Origin: Polynucleobacter acidiphobus | Lineage (GTDB): Bacteria; Pseudomonadota; Gammaproteobacteria; Burkholderiales; Burkholderiaceae | Length of the DNA: 64,000 nt | NCBI RefSeq assembly: GCF_003065385.1 | Contig: NZ_CP023277.1 | Coordinates: 248,001-312,000 of the forward strand | Reading direction: 5' to 3' | In this document: one piece after another, positions 9,997 to 19,223 of the stretch | Layout: each line of letters starts with the position of its first letter | How positions within the stretch are numbered: the first letter of the stretch is position 1 | Notes under the pieces: generated by a model | What the model was told of the DNA's origin: nothing | Database searches by the model: none | The model's input: the letters and a program-made list of their open reading frames with translations, nothing else | Made by a program: the position numbers and the translations under genes

Positions 9997-11175
9997 TCAA
10001 GATTGGATGGGTGTGTAGGGGATGTGATCAATAATTTCCAATTGATAGCCAGATAAACTCGGTACCCTGGAGGAGTTGGCTAGTAAACGCATTTTGCGTA
10101 CACCTAAGTCTTTGAGGATTTGCGCTCCAATTCCGTAACTGCGGAAATCCGTTTTACGCTCCGCACCCGATTGACCGGGTGGCTTTGAGGGATTATGATC
10201 AGAACCTTGGTCCAATTGAGTTAACTTTTCAAACTGCGAAAGCCATTTGAGTTCATTGGGAGCCGCAACTCCAGCAGCATTAAGTAAAACAGCAACGCCG
10301 CACGGCGCATTGGCGATCACTTGCAAGGCTTTGCTCAAAGGCCATGAATGCGTGGATTGATCAATATCTAAAAGATCCAAAACGGTAACTGGTTCATGAA
10401 CCCGCACAATGGATTCTTCGGCGGATTGTGGATTTCCTTGAACCAGTGCAAGGTGTAAACAGTTACTCGGTGTGTCCCGATACACCACACCCGTAAAACG
10501 ACCCCAAGGACTGGCAAACTCACGCACGCCTTCGCGCAACACAATACTCTCTGTTTGGCTCCGATACTGAATCAGATCTGCAATCGTTCCAATCTTGAGT
10601 TGATGCTCTTTAGCAAACTCGATGAGATCCGGTAAGCGCGCCATGCTGCCATCGTCTTTCATGATTTCGCAAATCACGGCAGTGGGTGAGCAACCCGCAA
10701 GACTCGCTAAATCACAACCGGCCTCGGTGTGGCCAGAGCGGATTAAGACACCTCCAGGTTGAGCCATTAAAGGGAAGACATGGCCTGGTTGTACTAAATC
10801 GGCTGGTTTGGCATTTGGGGCAACTGCGGCTTGGATGGTGCGTGCTCGATCGGCTGCTGAGATGCCGGTGGTCACGCCACTGGCAGCTTCAATTGAGACC
10901 GTAAAATTTGTCCCTAAGGCTGTGCCATTGTCACGAACCATCAGCGGCAAGTTTAATTGTTGGCAACGCTCTTTGGTGAGTGTGAGGCAAATGAGACCCC
11001 GACCGTGCTTGGCCATGAAGTTAATGGCCTCGGCACTGACGTGATCAGCCGCAAGAACCAAATCACCTTCATTCTCACGGTCCTCTTCATCAACCAAGAT
11101 GATCATCTTGCCAGCACGAAGGTCGGCCACAATCTCATGAACGGGGCTAATGGCTGGTAATGGTGAGTTTGGCAT
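9997..11175 (-). CDS. ribB: 3,4-dihydroxy-2-butanone 4-phosphate synthase with degenerate GTP cyclohydrolase II-like domain (RibBX type)
   Basis: A 392-residue two-domain protein. The N-terminal RibB domain (about 10-205) is complete: DEEDRENEGDLV, the HGRGLICL region and RSGHTEAGCDLA, so it should convert ribulose 5-phosphate to dihydroxybutanone phosphate. The C-terminal domain (about 210-390) resembles GTP cyclohydrolase II but lacks its zinc site: where RibA has Cys-x10-Cys-x-Cys, this protein reads VHEPVTVLDLLDIDQSTHSW, with no cysteine. The ending TDFRSYGIGAQILKDLGV keeps the fold signature. It is therefore better called RibBX, a known proteobacterial form in which the second domain has no cyclohydrolase activity. 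A separate ribA must lie elsewhere. I found no FMN riboswitch in the upstream 145 bases. Confidence 0.88.
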   Translation of the reverse strand: MPNSPLPAISPVHEIVADLRAGKMIILVDEEDRENEGDLVLAADHVSAEAINFMAKHGRGLICLTLTKERCQQLNLPLMVRDNGTALGTNFTVSIEAASGVTTGISAADRARTIQAAVAPNAKPADLVQPGHVFPLMAQPGGVLIRSGHTEAGCDLASLAGCSPTAVICEIMKDDGSMARLPDLIEFAKEHQLKIGTIADLIQYRSQTESIVLREGVREFASPWGRFTGVVYRDTPSNCLHLALVQGNPQSAEESIVRVHEPVTVLDLLDIDQSTHSWPLSKALQVIANAPCGVAVLLNAAGVAAPNELKWLSQFEKLTQLDQGSDHNPSKPPGQSGAERKTDFRSYGIGAQILKDLGVRKMRLLANSSRVPSLSGYQLEIIDHIPYTPIQS

Positions 11176-11320
11176 GGTTGTGGAATTCGTAAATAGAGCG
11201 TCATTTTAAGCCTTCTTGCTGTTTGTAGGGCTCTACGACAGGATTTTCCGAAGCGGCCGATGGTGAAGCCTTGTGGATTTGGGAACAATCTCAGGGACTA
11301 AATACTTTAGGAATAACCCA

Positions 11321-11563
11321 ATGAACCATGACCATTCACCTGAATCTGGAATGGTGTTATTTGAACTTTTGATTGCGATGAGCCTTATCGTGGGCAGTAT
11401 TACGGTCGCGCATACGGTTTATTCAAAACTCGTCATGAAGTCTATTCAATTGGAGCAGTCGCATGCAGCGTGGGTTCATCAGAAGAACCAGCATGAGATT
11501 GCACTTTACCTCAATCGATTCAAAAGTCAGCAACCAAACAATGTGCCTCGTTCAAAACGATGA
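11321..11563 (+). CDS. Minor type IV pilin-like protein (PilV/FimT-like), short
   Basis: An 80-residue prepilin-like protein. The leader MNHDHSPESG is followed by MVLFELLIAMSLIVGSI: cleavage by PilD after Gly10 would leave Met at +1 and the required Glu at +5, then a hydrophobic helix. ATG 11321 sits behind an AGGA ribosome site; an upstream in-frame TTG at 11273 is less likely. It is first of four overlapping or closely spaced genes that look like a minor-pilin set, whose products would prime type IV pilus assembly in the inner membrane. Such proteins are usually 130-180 residues, so this one is short. Confidence 0.7.
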   Translation: MNHDHSPESGMVLFELLIAMSLIVGSITVAHTVYSKLVMKSIQLEQSHAAWVHQKNQHEIALYLNRFKSQQPNNVPRSKR

Positions 11564-12210
11564 GCCTGCTGGCATGCTTAACAGCGCTTTCGCTCGGTAG
11601 CATTTTGCTATTGCCGCCAGCATGGTTGGTTCATCGAGTACTTACTTATCAGGCTCAAATCGAGGACCGTGTTTTACTACAACAGAATATGGATCGCTCA
11701 CTGGAGTTAATCAGTCGAGCGATTCAGGGTGCAGGGTATCTAGCTAGCTCAACGCAGCATCCATTGATCGCAAATCCAATCACCGTCCAAAAAGGAGGTT
11801 CCTCTCGCGGTTCTGACGCCATCGTACTCACCCAAGATATTCCGGATAAATTGGGGTATGACTGCATGGGTAATCCCTTGACAGTCGAGCGAACCATCAA
11901 GCAACAGGCTTATCAGCGGTTTTATCTAGAGCCCAGTCGGCACGATTCTAGAGCTCAGATATTGATGTGTCAGAGCGTCGATCGTCAGGGTCGATTGCAT
12001 CAGGGTGAAATTCTGAATAACGTGCAGTCCTTGCAGATTGACTGGGTGCGAGCACACTCACTGACCCAAGCGCCTGATATCTCTCGGACTCCAAGCGGCT
12101 TAGTTAGCATTACCCTGCGCGTGCAACCCCATGCAGGACCAAATAACCCAACGCGGGTCATCGAGCAGACACACTACATCAGTCAGCGCCACGGAACTTA
12201 TAACCCATGA
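11560..12210 (+). CDS. PilW-like minor pilin protein without a prepilin leader
   Basis: A 216-residue protein with a single N-terminal hydrophobic helix (SLLACLTALSLGSILLLPPAW) and a soluble domain with features of PilW-like proteins (about residue 40 RSLELISRAIQGAGYLA; GSDAIVLTQD). The usual G-F-x-x-x-E cleavage and methylation motif is missing: aligned to a typical PilW helix, the Glu+5 position is Ala, and there is no Gly-ending leader because the ATG lies where Phe+1 would be. No alternative upstream start is available in frame. It overlaps the previous and next genes by ATGA, so translation is coupled. Assignment as PilW is by position, helix and domain, hence moderate confidence. Confidence 0.6.
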   Translation: MSLLACLTALSLGSILLLPPAWLVHRVLTYQAQIEDRVLLQQNMDRSLELISRAIQGAGYLASSTQHPLIANPITVQKGGSSRGSDAIVLTQDIPDKLGYDCMGNPLTVERTIKQQAYQRFYLEPSRHDSRAQILMCQSVDRQGRLHQGEILNNVQSLQIDWVRAHSLTQAPDISRTPSGLVSITLRVQPHAGPNNPTRVIEQTHYISQRHGTYNP

Positions 12211-12611
12211 TATTCCTCTGGGTCATGAGTCTTTTGCTATATCTGGCTTGGGCGGTTACCCAGTTGGAGTCGGTGCTCGCCCTTGAGATTCAATCGCAAG
12301 CGACTCAGGTTCAATATCAGTCCGAGTTTGAGAGAGCAGAAGCACTTTTGGCGCAGTGTGAAGATCAGCTCAGAACATTATTGATTCATGAGCTAGATTC
12401 TTCGCAGGACTTCGATGCATTAGGTTCAGAGGGCTGCCGACTAAAGCTCATGAGTAGAACACAAATGGTCCACCAACAGAAACATCCAATCAAGAACACA
12501 CTATTGATTGAGTTGGAGGTTGGCCAAGGGATTCGGCTTCGTAGCGCGCTTCGTTATCAAATCGCCAGCCAACACCTTAGCCGCATCAATTGGCAGCCAA
12601 TCTATGAGTAG
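12207..12611 (+). CDS. PilX-like small pilus assembly protein
   Basis: A 134-residue protein with an N-terminal membrane helix (residues about 2-17) followed by a long helical region containing EFERAEALLAQCEDQLRTLL, which resembles the AAEAAL stretch of PilX minor pilins. Like its upstream neighbour it has no prepilin leader or Glu+5 motif. It starts within an ATGA overlap and overlaps the following pilin-like gene by 8 bases, so it belongs to the same translationally coupled set. Identity as PilX is inferred from gene order and helix pattern only. Confidence 0.5.
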   Translation: MIFLWVMSLLLYLAWAVTQLESVLALEIQSQATQVQYQSEFERAEALLAQCEDQLRTLLIHELDSSQDFDALGSEGCRLKLMSRTQMVHQQKHPIKNTLLIELEVGQGIRLRSALRYQIASQHLSRINWQPIYE

Positions 12612-13185
12612 CAATCAGAAATGGTGTTTATTTGACTCACGAGGGTATGGGGAGCAGGGGTATACCTTATTGGAGTTGATGGTGGTCATCGCGCTCATCA
12701 GTTTGCTGCTGATGTTTGGAGTACCTCAGATACAAACCCAGTTTTATGAGCGAGAGCTCGAGCATGCGACGCGCCAGTTCATTTATCACGCTCAGTTTGC
12801 TAGGCAGCGTGCTCTCTATGGGGGTCGCGATATGTTCTTAAAGCCAAGAGCAACGGATGATGACGAAGCGAATTGGAACTCAGGCTGGCAGCTTGAGGGG
12901 ATCGGTTTAAAGGACTCACCAGAAATAATTGTTCGGCATTCCTTGCCTGCCAATATTGCAATTCATTCCAAGGGGTTTGTGGATCCACATTCTGGGCAAA
13001 GCCAGATTCGATTTAACCCTGCAGGTGCCGCGAAATCAAAACACGGGGGCTTTGTTGCTAACCGCTTAGTTTTTACCCACACGAAGAACGCAGACCTGCA
13101 ACGTCATGTGATTCTGGCAGCGAGTGGCCGCTGGCGCATTTGCAACCCAAATTCTGCTGTGAATCGAAAAGGGCTGGGTTGTTAG
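12604..13185 (+). CDS. FimT/GspH-like minor type IV pilin
   Basis: A 193-residue pseudopilin. After a leader ending GEQG (residues 16-19) comes YTLLELMVVIALISLLLMFG, a full class III signal with Glu at +5, then a GspH/FimT globular domain (TRQFIYHAQFARQRALYGG; residues about 55-85) and a C-terminal segment with Gly-Arg-Trp (SGRWRICNP), common in FimT. It would be cleaved and methylated by PilD and act in pilus initiation or DNA uptake. A longer frame from 12508 lies inside the preceding gene; ATG 12604 is preferred. Confidence 0.78.
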   Translation: MSSNQKWCLFDSRGYGEQGYTLLELMVVIALISLLLMFGVPQIQTQFYERELEHATRQFIYHAQFARQRALYGGRDMFLKPRATDDDEANWNSGWQLEGIGLKDSPEIIVRHSLPANIAIHSKGFVDPHSGQSQIRFNPAGAAKSKHGGFVANRLVFTHTKNADLQRHVILAASGRWRICNPNSAVNRKGLGC

Positions 13186-13224
13186 TGAATTTAGTTAGAT
13201 CAATAAATCGGGTTTAATAGCGCT

Positions 13225-14346
13225 ATGACCCAATTTAGTTCATTTGATCGGCAGATGATGGCCTTGGCACTTGATGAGGCTAAGAAAGCCCTATACCTCT
13301 CTAACCCCAATCCACGGGTGGGTTGCGTCATTACCAAAGGCGAGCAGATTTTGGGCCGGGGGTTTACCCAGCAAGTGGGGTCTCAGCATGCCGAGATTGA
13401 GGCGATTGCTAATGCACGACGGCTTGGGGCAAGTGCCGTTGATTTTGCTGCCAGCACCTTTTATGTCACGCTTGAGCCTTGTTCGCATACTGGTCGCACA
13501 CCCCCGTGTTGTGATGCGCTGATAAAGCTTTCGCCAAAGCGTGTAGTGATTGCCATGCAAGACCCCAATCCTAAGGTCTCGGGGCAGGGGATAGCGGCCT
13601 TGCAAAAACATGGCATTCAGGTGGATCTTGGTTTAATGGCCCATGAGGCGGCTCTGGTTAATCCTGGCTTTATCAAACGTATGACCCAGGGTCTTCCGTA
13701 TGTGCGCATGAAAATCGCATCGAGTCTGGATGGTCGTACTGCGCTACCCAATGGACAGAGTCAATGGATTACAGGGCCAGCTGCTCGTGCAGACGGTCAT
13801 CATTGGCGGGCTCAGGCTTGTGCCATTCTTTCAGGGGTGGGTACGGTTAGGGAGGATAATCCAGCTCTCACGGTGCGTGAGGTGAGTACTCAGCGTCAGC
13901 CATTGCGAGTGATTGTGGATTCGCAATTGGAGATTCCCTTAGGGGCTAAGGTACTGAGTGATGCAAATGCCATTATCGTTTGCGCTAATCCAGAGCCAAG
14001 CCATTTACTTAAAACTCAAAAAGAGTTAGCAGGGCGCGGTATTGAAGTGGTACAACTTGCGAATGCAAAGGGCAAGGTGGACCTGCCTAAACTCTTTGCG
14101 TATTTGGCTAAAGAGCGCGAGATCAATGAAGTCCATGTCGAAGCAGGTCACAAATTAAATGGTTCACTCATTCGTGAGGGTTGTGTGGATGAGCTCCTCA
14201 TCTACCAAGCGCCTTGCTTCTTGGGTGAGGGCCTAGGAATGGTCAATATTGGACCGCTTCAAGAACTATCACAGAGGGATTCTTGGAGAATTATTGCACA
14301 TACTCTGATCGGAGATGATCTGCGCATACGCGCTGTAAGGTCATAG
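13225..14346 (+). CDS. ribD: Bifunctional riboflavin biosynthesis protein RibD (deaminase/reductase)
   Basis: A 373-residue enzyme performing the second and third steps of the pyrimidine branch of riboflavin synthesis. The N-terminal deaminase domain carries zinc ligands H55-A-E57 and C86/C95 in EPCSHTGRTPPC. The C-terminal reductase domain (about residues 150-370) has VRMKIASSLDGRTA and GVGTVREDNPALTVR. Length is normal. It is followed 34 bases later by ribE. Together with ribH and ribBX on the other strand, the window holds all rib genes except an active ribA. Confidence 0.95.
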   Translation: MTQFSSFDRQMMALALDEAKKALYLSNPNPRVGCVITKGEQILGRGFTQQVGSQHAEIEAIANARRLGASAVDFAASTFYVTLEPCSHTGRTPPCCDALIKLSPKRVVIAMQDPNPKVSGQGIAALQKHGIQVDLGLMAHEAALVNPGFIKRMTQGLPYVRMKIASSLDGRTALPNGQSQWITGPAARADGHHWRAQACAILSGVGTVREDNPALTVREVSTQRQPLRVIVDSQLEIPLGAKVLSDANAIIVCANPEPSHLLKTQKELAGRGIEVVQLANAKGKVDLPKLFAYLAKEREINEVHVEAGHKLNGSLIREGCVDELLIYQAPCFLGEGLGMVNIGPLQELSQRDSWRIIAHTLIGDDLRIRAVRS

Positions 14347-14380
14347 TATTTACTGCCTTTCAAACTGATATAGTGCATTC

Positions 14381-15001
14381 ATGTTTACTGGAATCATTAC
14401 CGCCATTGGTGAAATTACCCATCTCGCTCCCAAAGGCGATGGCCTCCATTTAACCGTCACAACCCCTGCTAACTACCTTGATGATGTAGCGATTGGCGAT
14501 AGCATTGCCCTTAATGGCGCCTGCATGACGGTTACGACCATGCAAGCTAATGTTTTTGAGGTTGATGTTTCTAGGGAGTCGATCTCAAAAACAACAGGGC
14601 TCGACAAACTTGGGTCTGTGAATCTAGAAAAGGCCCTACGGTTTAACGATCGTCTTGGAGGCCACTTAGTTAGTGGCCATGTCGATGGAGTAGGCACGGT
14701 TCAATCATTTACTCCTGTTCAAGGTGATGCGTATGGCTCATGGAAGTTAGTAATCGATGCCCCGCAATCATTGGCCCCTTATCTGGCCTACAAAGGATCG
14801 ATTGTGGTGAATGGCGTATCGCTAACCGTCAATCAAGCGGGGTCCAAAGATCAGTCCCAATGCCCCATTGAAATCAATATCATTCCTCATACCCTAGAGA
14901 ACACAGCACTCGGCAAACTCAAGGCAGGCGATCACGTGAACTTGGAAGTGGATCTGATTGCGCGTTATGTTGCACGCATGCTTGGCAAAGACCCGACTTA
15001 A
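14381..15001 (+). CDS. ribE: Riboflavin synthase alpha chain
   Basis: A 206-residue enzyme that dismutates two 6,7-dimethyl-8-ribityllumazine molecules to riboflavin. It starts with the invariant [12 protein letters not shown] and contains two lumazine-binding barrels (about 1-95 and 98-195); [16 protein letters not shown] marks the junction and VSLTVNQ the second repeat. It forms an apparent ribD-ribE operon and converges with queC, overlapping it by 4 bases. Confidence 0.95.
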   Translation: MFTGIITAIGEITHLAPKGDGLHLTVTTPANYLDDVAIGDSIALNGACMTVTTMQANVFEVDVSRESISKTTGLDKLGSVNLEKALRFNDRLGGHLVSGHVDGVGTVQSFTPVQGDAYGSWKLVIDAPQSLAPYLAYKGSIVVNGVSLTVNQAGSKDQSQCPIEINIIPHTLENTALGKLKAGDHVNLEVDLIARYVARMLGKDPT

Positions 15002-15744
15002 AACTGATAGCGTGTTGGATCGGCTACCCCAGCCTCTTTAAATCCCGCTTTACGAAGTTGACAAGATTCACAGACACCGCAGGCTTGGCCTTCTTGATTG
15101 GCTTGATAGCACGACACCGTTTGGCTGTAATCAATTCCTAGAGACTGGCCCAGTTGAATGATCTGCGCTTTACTCATGGAAATGATGGGCGCGTGGATCC
15201 GAAATCTTTGCTGCTCATCAATAGACTCGACCCCAGCCTTCGTTGCCAAGTTCGCCATGGTTTCAAACGACTGCACATACTCTGGGCGGCAATCCGGATA
15301 TCCAGAGTAATCGACCGCATTAGCTCCATAGAACACATCAATACTTCCTAGGGACTCTGCCCAGGCCAAAGCCATCGAGAGCATGATGGTGTTGCGAGCA
15401 GGCACATACGTGATCGGAATCGCAGCGGTCTTGGGATCACCTTCGGTAGGTACGCGCAGTGTCTGGTCAGTGAGGGCTGATCCACCAAAGCGGGCGAGGT
15501 CTAAGTGGATGATCTCATGGCGCTCGACACCAAATGATTGTGCAATCCGTTTTGCAGCATCCAATTCAGACGAATGCTTTTGGCCGTAATGAACGGAGAG
15601 AGCATAACAGCGATAGCCTAGTTGTTTGGCAAGCGCCAGAATGGTTGTGGAGTCCAAACCACCGGAGAACAGAATGACCGCGGGGCTATTGGGAGTGCGT
15701 GCCTGTGACGGATTAAACGAATGCTTAAAAGCAGAAAAGTCCAA
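14998..15744 (-). CDS. queC: 7-cyano-7-deazaguanine synthase
   Basis: A 248-residue ATP-dependent enzyme making preQ0 from 7-carboxy-7-deazaguanine, on the way to queuosine in tRNA. The PP-loop SGGLDS lies at residues 27-32 and the C-terminal zinc site is a Cys-x9-Cys-x2-Cys-x2-Cys cluster (SCYQANQEG ... CGVCESC). It appears to start with TTG, since no ATG lies between the upstream gene and the PP-loop; the ribosome site is weak. It is the last gene of the tol-pal block, 21 bases after cpoB. Confidence 0.93.
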   Translation of the reverse strand: MDFSAFKHSFNPSQARTPNSPAVILFSGGLDSTTILALAKQLGYRCYALSVHYGQKHSSELDAAKRIAQSFGVERHEIIHLDLARFGGSALTDQTLRVPTEGDPKTAAIPITYVPARNTIMLSMALAWAESLGSIDVFYGANAVDYSGYPDCRPEYVQSFETMANLATKAGVESIDEQQRFRIHAPIISMSKAQIIQLGQSLGIDYSQTVSCYQANQEGQACGVCESCQLRKAGFKEAGVADPTRYQF

Positions 15745-15765
15745 AATTAGAAATCCAGGATCTAC

Positions 15766-16485
15766 TTACTTGATGTTAGCAACAATTGGCTTTGCTTCTT
15801 TGGCAGCCTCAGAGTCTGGATACTTGGTGATTAGATCGCTCAGAACCTTTTTGGCGACCGCTTTCTTACCAGACTCAAGATTGGCATTACCAAGGGTTAA
15901 CATCGCCGCAGGCACTCGCTGATGGCCTGGGAAACGAGTGATTAGTGTTTGCAATTGATTGATGGAGCCGTTGTAATCTTTAAGAGCGTATTTGGTATTG
16001 CCAGACCAAAAGAGTGCAAGGGGTAAATAAGGGCTAGATGGGTATTTCCGGATAAACGCATTGAGATCGGTATCGGCTTTTTTAAGCTGATTGTTCTGAA
16101 ACGCATTGAGCGCTTCTTCATACGCTGCTCGCTCACCGGGTTGGACCACACCAGTCACACCTTCAACCTCTACGGTTTGGGGTTCAAATCGAGTTAGTCG
16201 ACTGTCTAAATCTTGATAGTAGGTTTTTTGATTCTTGGTGAGATCTTCCGTTTGCTTTTGCAAGGTCTCGATTTGGCCGCGTAGTTGAGCGTTTTCTGTA
16301 CGTAGTTTTTCGATCTGATTTTGTAGGTCCAAAATAGCGCCTTGCGAGGCCTGAACCGACTTGCGCATTTCTAGAATGGCTTTGCGAGCCTCGTCATCCG
16401 AGAAGATCGCCCACGCATTACTCGAAAGTAATGCGCCTAATGTCAGCGTAAGAGCAGTTCGAGTAAAGCAGGAGATAGCAGTCAA
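15766..16485 (-). CDS. cpoB: Cell division coordinator CpoB (YbgF)
   Basis: A 239-residue periplasmic protein linked to Tol-Pal that coordinates outer-membrane constriction with peptidoglycan synthesis. It has a signal peptide (residues about 1-26, ending SSNAWA), a coiled coil (about 33-85, rich in Gln, Leu and Glu, responsible for trimerisation) and C-terminal TPR repeats (RAAYEEALNAFQNNQLKKAD, FWSGNTKYALKDY). Start codon appears to be TTG. It directly follows pal by 12 bases. Confidence 0.92.
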   Translation of the reverse strand: MTAISCFTRTALTLTLGALLSSNAWAIFSDDEARKAILEMRKSVQASQGAILDLQNQIEKLRTENAQLRGQIETLQKQTEDLTKNQKTYYQDLDSRLTRFEPQTVEVEGVTGVVQPGERAAYEEALNAFQNNQLKKADTDLNAFIRKYPSSPYLPLALFWSGNTKYALKDYNGSINQLQTLITRFPGHQRVPAAMLTLGNANLESGKKAVAKKVLSDLITKYPDSEAAKEAKPIVANIK

Positions 16486-16497
16486 TCGAGAGTACTC

Positions 16498-17007
16498 TTA
16501 TTTAGTGATGTAAATAATGTCAGCGCGACGGTTTTCAGCCCACGCAGCTTCAGTATTACCTTCTGCTTTGGGCTTTTCTTTTCCAAGACTCACGGCTTCC
16601 ATTTGACTATCGGGTACGCCCAGTGCTGCGAGTGCTTTACGAACTGCATCGGAGCGCCGTTGACCGAGAGCGAGGTTGTATTCAGCAGTACCACGATCAT
16701 CCGTATTACCCTGAATCATGATCTTTTGTTGGGGGTTTTGCTTTAAGAAAGCAGCTCCAGCTTGCAGCATATTTTGATATTGGGGTTTGATGGTGTATTC
16801 ATCAAAGTCAAAATAGATACTGCGCTGAAAGAGGGGGCTCTTAGGATCATTCCAAGGCTGAGAAGCAATATTGCTACTTTTGGCTTCTTGGGTTTTCATG
16901 GTACTGACATCATCTAACTTCACTCCCGATGAGCAGGCACTGAGTAGGCCGACGCCTCCCAAAATGCTGGTCAGTACAAAGCGACGCTGGGGTGATGTAG
17001 TTTTCAT
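16498..17007 (-). CDS. pal: Peptidoglycan-associated lipoprotein Pal
   Basis: A 169-residue outer-membrane lipoprotein. The lipobox LLSAC ends at Cys25, which would be lipidated. The OmpA-C peptidoglycan-binding domain shows IYFDFDEYTIKP and GNTDDRGTAEYNLALGQRRSDAV, with the Asp and Arg that hold meso-diaminopimelate. It works with TolB and CpoB in keeping the outer membrane attached. Ninety-three bases separate it from tolB. Confidence 0.96.
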   Translation of the reverse strand: MKTTSPQRRFVLTSILGGVGLLSACSSGVKLDDVSTMKTQEAKSSNIASQPWNDPKSPLFQRSIYFDFDEYTIKPQYQNMLQAGAAFLKQNPQQKIMIQGNTDDRGTAEYNLALGQRRSDAVRKALAALGVPDSQMEAVSLGKEKPKAEGNTEAAWAENRRADIIYITK

Positions 17008-17100
17008 GCGCTCTCCCTCGAATAAATTGATGGTGTTCGTAAACCGATGGACTGCAAACTAATTCGTATTATGCCTTGGATCATGGAGCACTAAAACGAA

Positions 17101-18405
17101 TTAACGATCCATGAATGGCCCCCACGATGGTTGGCGCACATCCGATCCTGGAACACTCAAAATTTGTTTGACATAGCCATCGACCGAAACCGCTGCTAGT
17201 ACTTTTTTACCCCCGACTTGGGTTGAGTACAGAATATAGCGACCGTTGGCTGCAAAACTTGGGGATTCGTCAAAGCTAGTATCGGTCATGGGTGTGCTAT
17301 CACCCGTGAGGAGATTCATTAGAAAGAGCTTGTAACCACCGCCTGCGCCACCGATATACGCTAAATACTTGCCATCGGGAGAGATGCGTGCTGAGGTTGC
17401 ATAGGGTTGCTTAAAGGTGATTCTTCTGGCTGGTTCGCCGCGCTCCCCATCGGCACTCATCCGATAAATTTGTGGGTTGCCACCACGATCGCTCGTGAAA
17501 TAAATAAATTTACCGTCTGGAGAAAACTGCGGTTCAGTATCAATCGTATTGCCTTGGGTGAGGCGTCGCAGATTACTACCATCGGCATTGACTCGATAGA
17601 TTTGCGTATTACCATCTTTAGAAAGCGAGATCGCTAAGCTCTTGCCGTCAGGGGCCCAGGATGGGGCGCTGTTGTTGCCGCGCTCATTGGAGAGAACAAT
17701 GCGACGGCCGGTCGCCAGCTCATGCACATAAACGATGGGCTTACGATCCTCAAAGGATACATACGCAATCTTTTGACCATCGGGTGACCACGCTACTGAA
17801 ATGATGGGCTCACTGCTATTCAGTGCGTTGCGCATGTTTTGACCATCGGCGTCCGAGATCACTAAGCGATAGCGCTTACCTTCTTTCATGACATATGACA
17901 GACGGGTGGAGAATACGCCACGCTCACCCAAGAGTTTGAAGATGATGTCGTCCGAAATTTTGTGGGCCGCAAGGCGCAAGTTATCCTCGCTTGCCGACAC
18001 GATCAAACCGTTGAGGCTCTCACCTTTACGAATGTCATACAAGCGGTAACGAACCTCATACTGCCCAGGGGATTTTTGGGTGACCGAGCCAACGGCTAGG
18101 GCATCGGCTCCGCGCGCCGCCCACGTTTTGAAGTCGGGAACCACTTGATCGTCCTCAACACCGTTACCAAGCTCAATATTTCGGAAGTAGCCGCTGCGTG
18201 TGAGATTTTGACGAATCACATCAGAAATCTTGACCGGTAATTTGTCTTCGTCTTTAAATCGGGCAACCGCAATCGGATAGAGGGTTTGACCAACACCTTT
18301 GATCTCGATGTTCATTTGAGCATTCACGGGAGAAATGAACAGTCCCATGAAAATAGTTAGTGCTAGCAGGGAGGCAATACGAATGCGCTGAAATGTCATG
18401 GACAT
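17101..18405 (-). CDS. tolB: Tol-Pal system beta-propeller protein TolB
   Basis: A 434-residue periplasmic protein with a signal peptide (about residues 1-29, ending PVNA), an N-terminal alpha/beta domain (about 35-165) and a C-terminal six-bladed propeller of TolB repeats (VAWSPDGQKIAYVS, PSWAPDGKSLAIS, PQFSPDGKFIYFTS, ARISPDGKYLAY, PSFAANGRYILYS). It binds Pal and TolA. Two starts 6 bases apart (18405, 18399) are possible. Confidence 0.96.
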   Translation of the reverse strand: MSMTFQRIRIASLLALTIFMGLFISPVNAQMNIEIKGVGQTLYPIAVARFKDEDKLPVKISDVIRQNLTRSGYFRNIELGNGVEDDQVVPDFKTWAARGADALAVGSVTQKSPGQYEVRYRLYDIRKGESLNGLIVSASEDNLRLAAHKISDDIIFKLLGERGVFSTRLSYVMKEGKRYRLVISDADGQNMRNALNSSEPIISVAWSPDGQKIAYVSFEDRKPIVYVHELATGRRIVLSNERGNNSAPSWAPDGKSLAISLSKDGNTQIYRVNADGSNLRRLTQGNTIDTEPQFSPDGKFIYFTSDRGGNPQIYRMSADGERGEPARRITFKQPYATSARISPDGKYLAYIGGAGGGYKLFLMNLLTGDSTPMTDTSFDESPSFAANGRYILYSTQVGGKKVLAAVSVDGYVKQILSVPGSDVRQPSWGPFMDR

Positions 18406-18434
18406 TATTCTAGACGCTAGCCATGAACCCTGAA

Positions 18435-19211
18435 CTAATCCTTTGGTTTAAAGGTTAATTTGATTTGACGCATGGGAATTTTGCCGTTTTGGTCCCGCGG
18501 CAGGCTCTCGGCACGATCAATCGCAATTAAGACCGCACGATCCCAGGCTGGATCGGTGCTGGGCGATGTAACAGTCCGTTTCAAAATCATGCCATCGGGA
18601 GCGAGATCAACCAACACCACCACCGTTGGATTACCACTCGTAGACTCCGCATTAAAGACGATGAGGGGTTTAATCTTCTTGCGGACCCGATCGGCGTAGC
18701 CGGGCGGGGCATTACCACCTGCACCCACGCCATCACCCACTTTGCCACCGCTACCGCCCTCGGCACCTGCAGCTGCTTTGAGACGGGCCAATTGATCTAG
18801 GCGTGCTTTCTCCGCCGCGGCAGCTGCTTTTTTAGCGGCCGCATCTTCTTTGGGATCCACCTTTTTCTCGGGTGGCTTGGTTTCTGCTTTCTTCTCCGGC
18901 TTGGGCTCAGGTTTTCTGACCACCTCTTTGGGCGGCTCAGGCGGCGGTTTGGTTTTCTTAATGACGATCTCAGCCGCTTCGGGCTTGATATCTATTTTGG
19001 GGGTAGGCGTCACACTTGGGGGTGGAACGCTTGCATCCCAGAGCTCGACCTCAACACCTGCAGGGCTAGAACTCGTTTTCCAATGAATCCCCAGAGTCAG
19101 CAGAGCAATCAGAAAAAGATGTGCCCCTAAGGAGAGCGCAAACGCCTTGGTAGTGCCTGGTTCGCGATCCGCATGAAACTGCCACGAGGAATTAAGGGTC
19201 GCGCTACTCAT
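18435..19211 (-). CDS. tolA: Energy-transducing protein TolA (TonB/TolA C-terminal family)
   Basis: A 258-residue protein with one membrane helix (about residues 24-43), a long Pro/Lys/Glu/Ala-rich periplasmic stalk (about 65-150) and a TonB-like C-terminal domain (NPTVVVLVDLAPDGMILKRTV, DPAWDRAVLIAIDRAESLPRD). It would span the periplasm and transmit proton-motive force from TolQR to TolB-Pal. The stalk is shorter than in enterobacterial TolA (about 420 residues). Position between tolR and tolB supports tolA rather than tonB. Confidence 0.92.
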   Translation of the reverse strand: MSSATLNSSWQFHADREPGTTKAFALSLGAHLFLIALLTLGIHWKTSSSPAGVEVELWDASVPPPSVTPTPKIDIKPEAAEIVIKKTKPPPEPPKEVVRKPEPKPEKKAETKPPEKKVDPKEDAAAKKAAAAAEKARLDQLARLKAAAGAEGGSGGKVGDGVGAGGNAPPGYADRVRKKIKPLIVFNAESTSGNPTVVVLVDLAPDGMILKRTVTSPSTDPAWDRAVLIAIDRAESLPRDQNGKIPMRQIKLTFKPKD

Positions 19212-19223
19212 GCTGACTCATCA

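Noticed and set aside
11176..11320. Possible FMN riboswitch upstream of ribBX
   Set aside because: The region lacks the conserved FMN aptamer blocks; only 145 bases, no matching pattern.
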